Shown here: piece after piece, positions 55,186 through 63,752 of the stretch | Layout of the letters: each line of letters begins with the position of its first letter | Numbering within the stretch: position 1 is the stretch's first letter | NCBI RefSeq assembly: GCF_900156095.1 | Contig: NZ_FTMJ01000006.1 | Span: 1-64,000 of the forward strand | Origin: Aeromonas sp. RU39B | GTDB lineage: Bacteria; Pseudomonadota; Gammaproteobacteria; Enterobacterales; Aeromonadaceae | Direction: 5' to 3' | DNA: 64,000 nucleotides | Position numbers and translations under genes: made by a program | Notes under the pieces: generated by a model | Seen by the model: the letters and a program-made list of their open reading frames with translations, nothing else | Told to the model about the DNA's origin: nothing | Database searches by the model: none

Positions 55186-55440
55186 ATGTACGCGATTAAC
55201 TACAGCCAGGCGCGCCAACATTTGGCAGAGACAATGGACAGTGTCACCAATGATTGCGCACCAGTGATGATCACCCGACAGGGTGCCGAGCCAGTCATCA
55301 TGATGAGTCTTGCCGAATATAATGCGCTGCAAGAGACAGCCCATCTGCTGCGCTCACCGAAAAATGCCGCACGTCTGATGCAGGGAATTGCCGAGCACAA
55401 GGCAGGAAATGCGATTGAGCGCGAACTACTGCAAGAATGA
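55186..55440 (+). CDS. yefM: Antitoxin YefM
   Basis: 84-residue Phd/YefM antitoxin. The N-terminal DNA-binding and dimer domain reads MYAINYSQARQHLAETMDSV, APVMITRQGAEPVIMMSLAEYNALQET; the C-terminal ~30 residues wrap the toxin. Start set at ATG 55186 to match YefM. Its stop overlaps the toxin start (ATGA). It represses its own operon together with the toxin. Confidence 0.95.
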   Translation: MYAINYSQARQHLAETMDSVTNDCAPVMITRQGAEPVIMMSLAEYNALQETAHLLRSPKNAARLMQGIAEHKAGNAIERELLQE

Positions 55441-55697
55441 AGATTACCTTTGTATCAACCAGTTGGGATGATTACCTGTACTGGCAGCAGACTGATAAGA
55501 AGATGCTCAAACGTATCAACACGCTGCTTGAGGCCACCACGCGAACGCCGTTTGAAGGAATAGGTAAACCCGAGCCGCTCAAACTGACGCTATCCGGTTA
55601 CTGGTCACGCCGGATCGATAGCGAACATCGCCTGGTCTATGCCGTTGACGCAGATGCTATCGTGGTGATTCAGTGCAGAGGACATTACGACGATTGA
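55437..55697 (+). CDS. yoeB: Toxin YoeB (ribosome-dependent mRNA endonuclease)
   Basis: 86 residues, RelE fold. The C-terminal catalytic segment SRRIDSEHRLVYAVDADAIVVIQCRGHYDD has the His and Tyr of the YoeB active site, and KPEPLKLTLSGYWSRRI gives the basic face. It cuts mRNA in the ribosomal A site when free of YefM. It appears intact. Confidence 0.95.
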   Translation: MKITFVSTSWDDYLYWQQTDKKMLKRINTLLEATTRTPFEGIGKPEPLKLTLSGYWSRRIDSEHRLVYAVDADAIVVIQCRGHYDD

Positions 55698-55744
55698 CAG
55701 TGCCGCAACTAAGCCCCTTTTGCACATACACATCATAAAAAGAT

Positions 55745-55765
55745 AAGGAGCCAAATTGGCTCCTT
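55745..55765. terminator. Bidirectional terminator between yoeB and rlhA
   Basis: 8-bp stem AAGGAGCC / GGCTCCTT with loop AAATT, then TTTG; convergent genes on both sides. Confidence 0.88.
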
Positions 55766-55780
55766 TTGTCTCTCTACTCA

Positions 55781-57613
55781 TCAGCGCTTCAAGCTGCCCA
55801 TCACCTGCATTTCGCAGCGCACACAGTCAAAGCGCAAGCGGAAGGTGTCTTTGCCCATTTTGAGCTCAAGCGGCTCAGGCTTAATCTCCGGGTGCTGCTT
55901 GTGGCACAGATTCTGGCTGTAGCGAATGCAGTGCTTGGTGATCATCAGCATCACTTCGCCTTCCTCTTGCTTGGCCTCAAAGGCGGGCGCGACACGACCA
56001 ACCCCATGCTCCTGAAAGAAGGCCACGGCCGCCTGGTTAAGCGCATTACCGAGATAATTCAAGCGCTTGGCCGGATAGATCGCCTCTTTTAGCGCGATGC
56101 GTCGCTTAGGGCGCTTCCACTGCATCACCCGGGCTTGATCGAGTTGCTCGACCGCCTCGCGGCGCAGGCCATTGAGCACGCCTGCTGCAATAAAGCGCGG
56201 CGCATCCCAGATAAGCTCGATGGCTCGGGCGCTAAAGATGGTGTTGCCAAGCTTGGCAAGCTGCTCGCGGCACTGGGCGATGGCGCGCTCCGGATTATCG
56301 GCCAGCGCAAACTCGCCGGTCACGCTGCAGGTCACGCTCTTGCCCTGCTCGTCAGTCAATTGCAGTGACAAGCTGCTGTCACTTACCGTGAGCACCGCAT
56401 CAAGGGCGATGCGCCGCTCACTGCTTTTTTTCTCAAGCAAACGGCTAAAGGCCTGATCATGGTTACGATAAACTTCGCTGCCCGCTTTGAGACCACGCAG
56501 CGGCTCGTTAAAGCGCAGCTCCCCCTGTTTGACTTCGTTCACCCGGGCACCGACCAGCTCACCTTTGGGATTAAAAAACGCCACCCCATCACCGTTGTTG
56601 ATCTGCTCGCCGGAATCGAGCTCAATCCCGCTGCGGGTGACGCGTTTTACACGCCCCAGCGGCTCACCGAGGGATTTTGGCGTATCGGGTGAACCGATAT
56701 CGATATGGCGCCCATGCAGGAAATAATCGGTGCTGCCACGGTTAAAGCTCTTTTGCACATTAGGAGTAAATGCGTAACTGCAGCGACCAGCCGAGGCGGG
56801 CGCCAGGTCACTGCGCCGGGTCAAAATCGCATCGAGCTTCTGGCGATACCAGGCGGTGACGTTTTTGACATAACCGAGCTCTTTAAGCCGCCCCTCTATC
56901 TTGAACGAGCGAATACCGGCATCGATCAGCGCCTCGAGATTGCGGCTCTGATCCATGTCTTTGAGTGATAAAAGATGCTTATCCGCCACCAGCACCTCCC
57001 CCCCCGGCGTCTGCAACGTGCAGGGCAGGCGGCACAACTGGGCGCACTCGCCACGGTTGGCACTGCGGCCGGTACGGGCATAACTGATGTTGCACTGGCC
57101 GCTGTATGAGACGCACAGGGCGCCGTGGATAAAGAACTCCAGCTGGACGTTGGTGGCGCCTCGAACGGCGCGAATCTGCTCAAGCGACAGCTCGCGGGCC
57201 AGCACCACTTGAGAGAAACCGACATCTTGCAAAAACTTCACCTTCTCGGGCGTGCGGTTGTCGGTCTGGGTGCTGGCATGCAGGGCAATTGGCGGCAGGT
57301 CACACTGCAACAGGCCAAGGTCCTGAATAATCAGGGCATCGGCACCGGCCTGATAGATCTCATGAGCCATGCGGCTGGCCGCCTCCAGCTCGTTATCAAA
57401 CAACAAGGTGTTGCAGGCAACGAACACCTGGGCGCCATAACGGTGGGCATGACGGGAAAGCGCCTCGATATCGGCCACTGAATTACCGGCGGCGCTGCGC
57501 GCACCAAAGGCCGGACCGCCGATATAGACGGCATCGGCACCGTGATTGATGGCTTCAATGCCGTACTCCAGATTCTTGGCCGGAGCCAGCAGTTCAAGGC
57601 GTTCGCTGTGCAT
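55781..57613 (-). CDS. rlhA: 23S rRNA 5-hydroxycytidine synthase, U32 family
   Basis: 610-residue U32 protein. The N-terminus (RLELLAPAKNLEYGIEAINHGADAVYIGGPAFGAR), the U32 signature (EFFIHGALCVSYSGQCNISYARTGRSANRGECAQLCRLPC) and the C-terminal cysteine set (ITKHCIRYSQNLCHKQH and FDCVRCEMQVMG) align with E. coli RlhA, which hydroxylates C2501 of 23S rRNA. It is about 40 residues shorter than the E. coli protein, chiefly at the C-terminus. The shorter tRNA enzyme TrhP lacks this C-terminal extension. Single gene. Confidence 0.92.
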   Translation of the reverse strand: MHSERLELLAPAKNLEYGIEAINHGADAVYIGGPAFGARSAAGNSVADIEALSRHAHRYGAQVFVACNTLLFDNELEAASRMAHEIYQAGADALIIQDLGLLQCDLPPIALHASTQTDNRTPEKVKFLQDVGFSQVVLARELSLEQIRAVRGATNVQLEFFIHGALCVSYSGQCNISYARTGRSANRGECAQLCRLPCTLQTPGGEVLVADKHLLSLKDMDQSRNLEALIDAGIRSFKIEGRLKELGYVKNVTAWYRQKLDAILTRRSDLAPASAGRCSYAFTPNVQKSFNRGSTDYFLHGRHIDIGSPDTPKSLGEPLGRVKRVTRSGIELDSGEQINNGDGVAFFNPKGELVGARVNEVKQGELRFNEPLRGLKAGSEVYRNHDQAFSRLLEKKSSERRIALDAVLTVSDSSLSLQLTDEQGKSVTCSVTGEFALADNPERAIAQCREQLAKLGNTIFSARAIELIWDAPRFIAAGVLNGLRREAVEQLDQARVMQWKRPKRRIALKEAIYPAKRLNYLGNALNQAAVAFFQEHGVGRVAPAFEAKQEEGEVMLMITKHCIRYSQNLCHKQHPEIKPEPLELKMGKDTFRLRFDCVRCEMQVMGSLKR

Positions 57614-57722
57614 GAAAAAAAAGACGGGCTGGGAAAAATGGGGCGCAGTCTAGCCCCATCTTCGCCTGCCCGCCTTGATCCTGCGTAAGTTCACAGCACA
57701 AAGATGCTTTAAAAAAGCAGCT

Positions 57723-58325
57723 TTACAGCACCACTTTCAACGCCAGCCCCAGCAGCACCACACCGCTGGCCTTGTTAATGACACTCGCTTTACGCCCAAG
57801 CCAGGCCAGTACCGGCCCGTGAGAGAGCCCTAACGCCACCAGCACATACCAGATGGCATCAATGCCACCGGCCGTCATCATCATGATGCCGCCTTCACGC
57901 CAGCCGGTGTTCTGGTGCACAAACTGGCTGAACAGGGCGATAAAGAAGATGGCCAGCTGCGGGTTGAGAAACGCCACCATAAAGCCTTCCAACGCGCCGC
58001 GCCGTGAGCCGCTCTGGTGCTCACCGGGTGCAGCACCATCCGACTTGGCCAGCAAGGCGCGCACACCGAGCCAGGCCAGAAATGCGGCGCCGCCGTAGCG
58101 AATCACATCAAACAGCAGCGGCGTGCGGGTGATCAAAATGGCCAATCCCATGGCGGTGATCAGGGCATACAGCCCGACACCAAAACCGTGGCCCAGTGCG
58201 GTGGCCACACCATTGCCGCGTCCGCCACCGACCGTGTTGCGAATGATGAGCGCAAGGCTCGGACCGGGGCTGATGGCCCCCATGACACAGATGGCGGCTA
58301 ATGGCAGCCAGCTACTGAACTCCAT
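57723..58325 (-). CDS. LysE family exporter
   Basis: 200-residue inner-membrane exporter with about six helices; the family motif is GAISPGPSLALIIRNTVGGGRGNGVATALGHGFGVG near the N-terminus. It exports an amino acid or small metabolite. ATG 58325. A LysR regulator lies upstream on the same strand at 110 bp and may control it. Confidence 0.93.
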   Translation of the reverse strand: MEFSSWLPLAAICVMGAISPGPSLALIIRNTVGGGRGNGVATALGHGFGVGLYALITAMGLAILITRTPLLFDVIRYGGAAFLAWLGVRALLAKSDGAAPGEHQSGSRRGALEGFMVAFLNPQLAIFFIALFSQFVHQNTGWREGGIMMMTAGGIDAIWYVLVALGLSHGPVLAWLGRKASVINKASGVVLLGLALKVVL

Positions 58326-58434
58326 AATGCAAATACCTTGATACCAGACAGAGCCTCAGGGTAGATCGCGCCAAACCATGCACAAAATGAAAGTAAGTTA
58401 TACGAGCCATACCCATTAGCTATACATATGACCG

Positions 58435-59364
58435 TCAGGCGCTCAGTATGCGACTGCTCTCGCGTACACCATCTTGCAGATGACCGCTCAGCAGCGGCCA
58501 GGCAAGTTCGCGCAGCCAGCGGTGCGCCGGGTCCTGATGATGGCGACGGTGCCACAGCAGATGATACTGCTGCGGCGCGGTGGCAAACGGCAGGTCGGTA
58601 AAGGTCAGTGCATGATCTCGTGCCAGCTGCCAGGCGATGTGAGCCGGGGTGGTCAGCAAGCAGTCGGTACGCAGTAAAATCTCCACCGCCGCCTGAAAGA
58701 AGGGTACATGGGCAAACCAGCGCCGCTCACGGCCAAGGGGGCCGAGCACCGCCAGGACCGGTGAATCCTTGTCACCACCACCACTGACCTGCAGATGCGG
58801 CCAGGCTAGATAGTCATCGAGTGACAGACGCTGCCCGGCGAGCGGATGGTGCGCCCCCATCAGCACCGCTAACCTGTCTTCCCCTTGGGCGCGGCCACAG
58901 ATCTGCTCGGGCACCTCCTCGGTGATGGTCGAGACCAGATCGAGTTCAAGCTCCCACAGACGCGGCAACTGCTCTTTATCCCACAACTGATATGCGATGG
59001 CGGCACGCGGTGCCTGCGCGGCCAATGCGGCGCAGATCTCCGGCAGAATATGCTGGGCCACATAGTCCGACGAGGCCAGACGAAAGACCCGGGTGCACGC
59101 AGCCGGATCAAAGGCGGGCGGGTCATAGAGCCGCTCTAGGGAAGCCAGTGGCGTGGCCAGCTGTCCGGCGAGCAGCTCGGCACGCGGGGTCAGCAGCCAG
59201 CGCTGCCCTTCACGCACTAGCAGCGCATCGCCAAACTCCCGGCGCAGCTGCGCGAGCTGTTTGCTGATGGAGGGCTGACTCAGATGCAGCAACTCGGCCG
59301 CCCGGCTGACGTTGCGGGTTTCGAGCAACACCTTGAGCGTTGGCAGCAGGTTGAGATTGGGCAT
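58435..59364 (-). CDS. LysR family transcriptional regulator
   Basis: 309 residues. The winged HTH is at the N-terminus (LLETRNVSRAAELLHLSQPSISKQLAQLRREFGDALLVREG), and the effector-binding domain fills ~90-300. Start ATG 59364 has GGAG nearby. The proteins downstream (LysE exporter) and across the divergent gap (FabH-type synthase) are both possible targets. The effector cannot be told. Confidence 0.92.
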   Translation of the reverse strand: MPNLNLLPTLKVLLETRNVSRAAELLHLSQPSISKQLAQLRREFGDALLVREGQRWLLTPRAELLAGQLATPLASLERLYDPPAFDPAACTRVFRLASSDYVAQHILPEICAALAAQAPRAAIAYQLWDKEQLPRLWELELDLVSTITEEVPEQICGRAQGEDRLAVLMGAHHPLAGQRLSLDDYLAWPHLQVSGGGDKDSPVLAVLGPLGRERRWFAHVPFFQAAVEILLRTDCLLTTPAHIAWQLARDHALTFTDLPFATAPQQYHLLWHRRHHQDPAHRWLRELAWPLLSGHLQDGVRESSRILSA

Positions 59365-59438
59365 GATGGCTCCGATGCGGTGACACAAAAGAAGAGACTA
59401 CCAGTTCGTGAGCTGGCTCTGAAGTCATGGTCCGGTTT

Positions 59439-59467
59439 ATGACAGGTCATTCCGTTTTCGGCATAAT
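59439..59467 (+). promoter_or_regulatory. Promoter candidate for the FabH-type gene
   Basis: ATGACA (59439-59444), 17-base spacer, CATAAT (59462-59467), about 75 bases before ATG 59545. Confidence 0.5.
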
Positions 59468-59544
59468 CGCCCCACTTTCACCCCAGATCTGCCCAGTTTG
59501 TGCCTTGTCGCTCTGTGGTAGACCCTCAACCAAGCGGTGTTTCG

Positions 59545-60639
59545 ATGACTTATGCCTCTATCACCGGCTGGGGCAAATGCCTGCCTCCTGCCGTTCTGAC
59601 CAACGATGATCTTGCCACCATCATGGCCACCTCCGACGAGTGGATTTATCCACGCACCGGGATCAAGGCGCGCCGGGTTTCCCATGTGAGCACCTCGGAT
59701 CTGGCCACCCTGGCCGCCCGCCGCGCACTGGCTTGTGCAGGGCTAAACGCCAGCGATCTCGATGGCATCATCCTTGCCACCGCGACCCCCGATACCCTGC
59801 TGCCGAGCGCCGCCTCGGCGGTGCAGAAAAAACTCGGCGCCGGCCGCGCCGCCGTGTTTGATCTCAATGCCGCCTGCAGTGGCTTTGTCTACGCCCTGTC
59901 GGTCGCTACCTCACTGATCCAGACCGGCATGATGAAAAAGGTGCTGGTGATCGGTGCCGAGCGTCTGACCTATCTGCTCGACTGGGCTCGCCGCGATACC
60001 GCCGTCCTGTTTGGTGATGGCGCCGGAGCCGTGGTGGTCGAAGCGAGCGAGCAGCCCAGCGGATTACTGGCCAGCAAACTGGGCTGTGATGGTGAGGCTC
60101 GCGAGATCCTGCATGTGCCGAACTTTGGCTCGGATCGGGTGCGCTTTGCCGATGTGGACGGGCTGTTTACCTTCAATTTTGAAGGTCAGGAGATCTTCAA
60201 GCGCGCCGTGCGCGGCATGGGTGAAGCGGCCGGTTGTGTGCTAGAGCAAGCCGGTATTGCGCCAGAGCAGATCGGTCTGATCGTGCCCCATCAAGCCAAT
60301 ATCCGCATTATCGAAACCCTGGCCAGACGGATGAATGCCGACATGGACAAGGTGATGGTCAACATTGAGCAGTATGGCAACACCTCGGCAGCCACCGTGC
60401 CCATCGCCCTGTGCGAAGCGCTCGAGCAGGGTCGGGTTGAGCCAAACAGCTACCTGCTCACCGCCGCCTTTGGTGCAGGCCTCACCTGGGGAGCCGCACT
60501 GCTCAAATGGGGCGAACGGGTCACGCCGCTTGGTCACTGTGACGATGAGCTGCCCCCTTGCCCGCACACCGCGTTGGAGCTTATCCGCACTGCGGTGGAA
60601 GGCTGCTATCAAGCGCACGGCGAGGCGCAGCCACAATAA
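59545..60639 (+). CDS. 3-oxoacyl-ACP synthase III family protein
   Basis: 364-residue thiolase-fold condensing enzyme. The Cys-His-Asn triad is complete: Cys111 ([13 protein letters not shown]), His in [11 protein letters not shown] and Asn in [10 protein letters not shown]. It resembles FabH, which starts fatty-acid synthesis from acetyl-CoA and malonyl-ACP. It is longer than FabH by about 40 residues at the C-terminus (after [11 protein letters not shown]: polar, with [13 protein letters not shown]). It stands apart from the fab cluster, so it may be a second, specialised copy. Start ATG 59545 by family, with a weak ribosome site. Confidence 0.9.
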   Translation: MTYASITGWGKCLPPAVLTNDDLATIMATSDEWIYPRTGIKARRVSHVSTSDLATLAARRALACAGLNASDLDGIILATATPDTLLPSAASAVQKKLGAGRAAVFDLNAACSGFVYALSVATSLIQTGMMKKVLVIGAERLTYLLDWARRDTAVLFGDGAGAVVVEASEQPSGLLASKLGCDGEAREILHVPNFGSDRVRFADVDGLFTFNFEGQEIFKRAVRGMGEAAGCVLEQAGIAPEQIGLIVPHQANIRIIETLARRMNADMDKVMVNIEQYGNTSAATVPIALCEALEQGRVEPNSYLLTAAFGAGLTWGAALLKWGERVTPLGHCDDELPPCPHTALELIRTAVEGCYQAHGEAQPQ

Positions 60640-60641
60640 CC

Positions 60642-60670
60642 ACAGAGGGCCCCGCAGTGGGGCCCTCTGT
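60642..60670. terminator. Strong terminator after the FabH-type gene
   Basis: 12-bp stem ACAGAGGGCCCC / GGGGCCCTCTGT, GCAGT loop, then TTTT; also usable by the convergent small gene. Confidence 0.9.
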
Positions 60671-60717
60671 TTTGGAATACACAGTGTGGCTGGTCGCAAC
60701 GCTTGCGATGCGCGTTC

Positions 60718-61014
60718 TCAGTGTTTTCGATGCCAGCGCGGAGAGCTGCTGCGCTCGCCCCAAGGGGTGGTGCAGGGCAGATGCGCCCCTTCAATCACCC
60801 GCTCGCTATGAGCAAGACGCTCGGCGATGCTCTGGTGCAGCGCGTTGAGGGCGCCTTTCGGAGTATCTTGGGCCAGAGCATTGCCGGCCGCAAAATAGTC
60901 AGCCGGATGGAGCGCCGAGAGCCGCTGCGCCAATTCGTAGGTATTGAAGCTCTCCGGCATGCGGTCAATCACGTCATCCACTTTGGCAAGCAGTGAATTC
61001 AGATCCAGAGTCAT
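60718..61014 (-). CDS. Small hypothetical protein (98 aa)
   Basis: Unrecognised, cytosolic, helical. Blocks: MTLDLNSLLAKVDDVIDRMP, YELAQRLSALHPADYFAAGNALA, HQSIAERLAHSERVIEG, and a basic tail SSSPRWHRKH. ATG 61014 has AAGGAGA at seven bases, so it is well translated. It is divergent from the aldehyde dehydrogenase operon, across 220 bp that contain two palindromic sites. Confidence 0.75.
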   Translation of the reverse strand: MTLDLNSLLAKVDDVIDRMPESFNTYELAQRLSALHPADYFAAGNALAQDTPKGALNALHQSIAERLAHSERVIEGAHLPCTTPWGERSSSPRWHRKH

Positions 61015-61093
61015 GGCCTATCTCCTTATAGGTATTTAGATGTGAAAAAGCTAATCCCGCCCGTGTCAGCTTCAAAGGGATTTATCACAAAAC

Positions 61094-61109
61094 TGTGTGG
61101 GATCACACA
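61094..61109. promoter_or_regulatory. CRP/FNR-type palindrome
   Basis: TGTGTGGGATCACACA: exact TGTG-N8-CACA spacing of a CRP site and a perfect inverted repeat, but the inner consensus bases differ (T and A in place of A and T). It lies between the small gene and the dehydrogenase operon. Confidence 0.45.
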
Positions 61110-61202
61110 CTTCTTCCGCTCTTTATTGCGCATTTTGTGTCCAGCTTCGCCCCAGCACGCCCTGACGCTTTACAGTTGTTTAACCGGCGACTAACCTTTT
61201 AA

Positions 61203-61220
61203 CCGACTAATCAGTCGGTT
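61203..61220. promoter_or_regulatory. Palindromic operator, probably for the TetR regulator
   Basis: ACCGACTAATCAGTCGGT: 7-bp arms around AATC, 17 bases before ATG 61237. Size and place fit a TetR-family operator for the regulator encoded second in the operon. Confidence 0.7.
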
Positions 61221-61236
61221 TTTGGCTGGAGCCCTC

Positions 61237-62655
61237 ATGACCCAAGCCCCACACTTTACGACTCACACGTTAGAGTCCCTGTTTCAGGCACAGCGCAGCG
61301 CCTTTGATACCGCCCCCTTCCCTGATTTGCACCAGCGGCGCAGCGCACTGACGCGCCTTAAAACCCAGCTGTTGGCCAACCGGGATGCCCTGTGTCAGGC
61401 TCTGTCACAAGATTATGGTCAGCGCAGTTCGCAAGACTCGCTGATCGCCGATGTGCTCCCCTGCATTCAGCAGATCAACTACACCCACCGCCGTCTTGGC
61501 CGCTGGATGAAACAGAGCCGCCGCCACAGCGGGTTGCTGCTGGCGCCGGCCAGTCTCAGCGTTCACTACCAACCGCTTGGAGTGGTCGGCATCATGGTGC
61601 CGTGGAATTTCCCGGTGATGCTGAGCATCGGCCCGCTGATCACCGCTCTGGCGGCAGGCAACCGGGCCATGATCAAGCTGTCAGAATTTACCCCGCAAAC
61701 CAATGCCGTGCTGCTCGCTCTGCTGGCCGACTGCTTTGCTCCCGACGAAGTAGCGGTGGTGGAAGGGGGGCCGGATGTGGCCGCCGCGTTCAGCGCCCTG
61801 CCGTTTGATCATCTGCTCTTTACCGGCTCCACCGCCGTCGGGCGTAAGGTGATGGAGGCAGCCAGCCGCAACCTGACGCCGGTCACGCTTGAGCTCGGTG
61901 GCAAATCACCCTGTCTGATTGCACCGGATATGCCACTGGCGCTGGCCATCGAGCGGCTTATCTATGGCAAGTGCCTCAATGCTGGCCAGATCTGCGTGGC
62001 GCCCGATTACATCCTGCTGCCACGCGGTCAGGAAGAGGCGTTTGTGGCAGCGTTTCAGCAGGCATTTGCACGCCGCTATCCCAAAGGGCTGGCAAGCCCC
62101 GACTACAGCTCGGTGGTGAGTGAGGCCCATTATCAGCGCCTATGTCGCTGGCTGACAGAGGCACAGGCGCTTGGCGCCAAGGTTGCCAGCGCGGCCGAGC
62201 CCGCCCGGGATGAGGCGAATCATCGTCTGCTACCACAACTGGTGTGGAACGTGCCCGAGCAGTGCGAGCTGATGCAGCAAGAGATCTTCGGGCCACTGCT
62301 GCCGCTGGTGCCCTATGACAGCATTGATGAGGCGATCGCTTATATCCGGGCGCGGCCGCGGCCGCTCGCCTGCTATCTGATGAGCTTCGAGCCGACCTTG
62401 CAGCAGCGAGTGATCCGCGAGGTACATGCCGGCGGTATGGCCATCAACGAGACCCTGTTCCAGGTCGCAGCCGACGATGTGCCGTTTGGTGGCATCGGCG
62501 CTTCAGGCATGGGCCACTACCACGGCCACGAGGGGTTTCTCACCTTCTCCAAGGCCAAGACGGTCCTGCTGCGCGGACGCTTCACCACCGGCTCGCTAAT
62601 CCATCCGCCCTACGGCTGGGTGCAGCGACTGATGTTGTGGCTGTTCCTGCGCTAG
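61237..62655 (+). CDS. Aldehyde dehydrogenase (coniferyl-aldehyde dehydrogenase type)
   Basis: 472-residue NAD(P)-dependent enzyme that oxidises aldehydes to acids. Cofactor and active-site motifs: VPWNFPVMLSIGPLITALAAGN, LFTGSTAVGRKVM, the general base in VTLELGGKSP, and the catalytic Cys in GQICVAPDY. The C-terminus is hydrophobic (LIHPPYGWVQRLMLWLFLR), as in fatty-aldehyde dehydrogenases that sit on membranes. First gene of a four-gene operon; ATG 61237 follows GGAGCCCTC. Confidence 0.93.
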   Translation: MTQAPHFTTHTLESLFQAQRSAFDTAPFPDLHQRRSALTRLKTQLLANRDALCQALSQDYGQRSSQDSLIADVLPCIQQINYTHRRLGRWMKQSRRHSGLLLAPASLSVHYQPLGVVGIMVPWNFPVMLSIGPLITALAAGNRAMIKLSEFTPQTNAVLLALLADCFAPDEVAVVEGGPDVAAAFSALPFDHLLFTGSTAVGRKVMEAASRNLTPVTLELGGKSPCLIAPDMPLALAIERLIYGKCLNAGQICVAPDYILLPRGQEEAFVAAFQQAFARRYPKGLASPDYSSVVSEAHYQRLCRWLTEAQALGAKVASAAEPARDEANHRLLPQLVWNVPEQCELMQQEIFGPLLPLVPYDSIDEAIAYIRARPRPLACYLMSFEPTLQQRVIREVHAGGMAINETLFQVAADDVPFGGIGASGMGHYHGHEGFLTFSKAKTVLLRGRFTTGSLIHPPYGWVQRLMLWLFLR

Positions 62656-62663
62656 GGTGGCCC

Positions 62664-63236
62664 ATGCAAGACAAACGCAGCCAGATCTTAGATGCCGCCC
62701 TGACCCTGTGTGCCGAAGAGGGGACGGCGGGTGCAGCCACTGCACGCATCGCCAAGGCCGCAGGGGTTGCGACCGGTACCCTGTTTCACCACTTTGCCAG
62801 CAAAGAGCTGCTGATCCAGGCGCTCTATGAAGAGGTCAAGCAGCGTCTGGCATCGGCTCTGCCTGCGCCGGAAGAACAGGTGACGCTGTGTGATGCCGCC
62901 CGGCACTACTGGGATACCACGCTCGACTGGCTGCTGGCCCATCCGCGCGAGCTACGTTTTTTGCTCGGTTTTTTCCACTCGCCCGCCCTGCCGCTGGCCC
63001 TGCGCACCCGCATCATCGGTGAAACCTTGCCGTTTTTGCCGCGCCTGCTGGACCAAGGGGTGCGCCAAGGTTGCCTGACCGACTGCCCGCAGCCCCTGTT
63101 ACTCGAAGTCTGTCAGGGGCAACTGCTCTCCTGCGCTGCCCTGTTTGTCGCCGAGCCCGAGCGAGCCAGCGATGACCAGTGGCGCAGCGCCGCCTTTACC
63201 CTGTTCTGGCATACCATCGCGAGGAGCCCAACATGA
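62664..63236 (+). CDS. TetR family transcriptional regulator
   Basis: 190 residues. N-terminal HTH: RSQILDAALTLCAEEGTAGAATARIAKAAGVATGTLFHHFASKELLIQALY. The ligand domain (~60-190) is helical with aromatic and Cys residues. It starts eight bases after the dehydrogenase stop and probably represses the operon through the palindrome at 61203. A hydrophobic aldehyde or acyl compound is a likely inducer. Confidence 0.93.
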   Translation: MQDKRSQILDAALTLCAEEGTAGAATARIAKAAGVATGTLFHHFASKELLIQALYEEVKQRLASALPAPEEQVTLCDAARHYWDTTLDWLLAHPRELRFLLGFFHSPALPLALRTRIIGETLPFLPRLLDQGVRQGCLTDCPQPLLLEVCQGQLLSCAALFVAEPERASDDQWRSAAFTLFWHTIARSPT

Positions 63237-63742
63237 GCCGTCCCCTGCCCGTACCGCTCTACTCCCTGACCTGGCGCATCAAGCGACTGCTGCTCGCTGT
63301 CCTGCTATGGGGCGTTGGTCGCACGCTGGCGCGGGCCGCCCGCGTCGATCCGGTGGTGCACAGCGAACTGCGCCATCTGCCCGACGGGTTTTGCCTGCAT
63401 TTGGGCACCCGGGGCCTGCGAAGTGGCCTGACCCTGGAAAAACAGGGAGAGCGCTGGCGCGCCAGCCGCGCCACCCCCACGCTCACGCTCACTTTCAAAC
63501 ACCCTGATGTGGCCTTGGCGGTGCTCGGTTTTCGCCTTGGTATCAACCAGAGCTTTTGCGAAGGCCGGGTCAGCGTGGAGGGGGATTTGACGGCTGCCAT
63601 GCATCTGGTTCGCGCCCTTGAGACGCTCGAATCCTTACTGCTGCCTGCCTTTCTTGCTCGGCCGCTGCTGCGCCACTATCGCGCGCCCCAGCGCAAATTG
63701 CAGCGCGCTTCATCCATCTGTCTTGGCCTGCTGATCTCATAA
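63233..63742 (+). CDS. SCP2 sterol-binding domain protein
   Basis: 169 residues. A basic N-terminal segment and one hydrophobic helix (IKRLLLAVLLWGVGRTLARA) lead into an SCP2-like domain: SGLTLEKQGERWRASRATPTLTLTFKHPDVALAVLGF, INQSFCEGRVSVEGDLTAAM. SCP2 domains bind lipids in a hydrophobic tunnel. ATG 63233 overlaps the tetR stop (ATGA), with GAGGAG before it. Likely a lipid carrier for the two dehydrogenases around it. Confidence 0.88.
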   Translation: MSRPLPVPLYSLTWRIKRLLLAVLLWGVGRTLARAARVDPVVHSELRHLPDGFCLHLGTRGLRSGLTLEKQGERWRASRATPTLTLTFKHPDVALAVLGFRLGINQSFCEGRVSVEGDLTAAMHLVRALETLESLLLPAFLARPLLRHYRAPQRKLQRASSICLGLLIS

Positions 63743-63752
63743 GGAGACCGCC

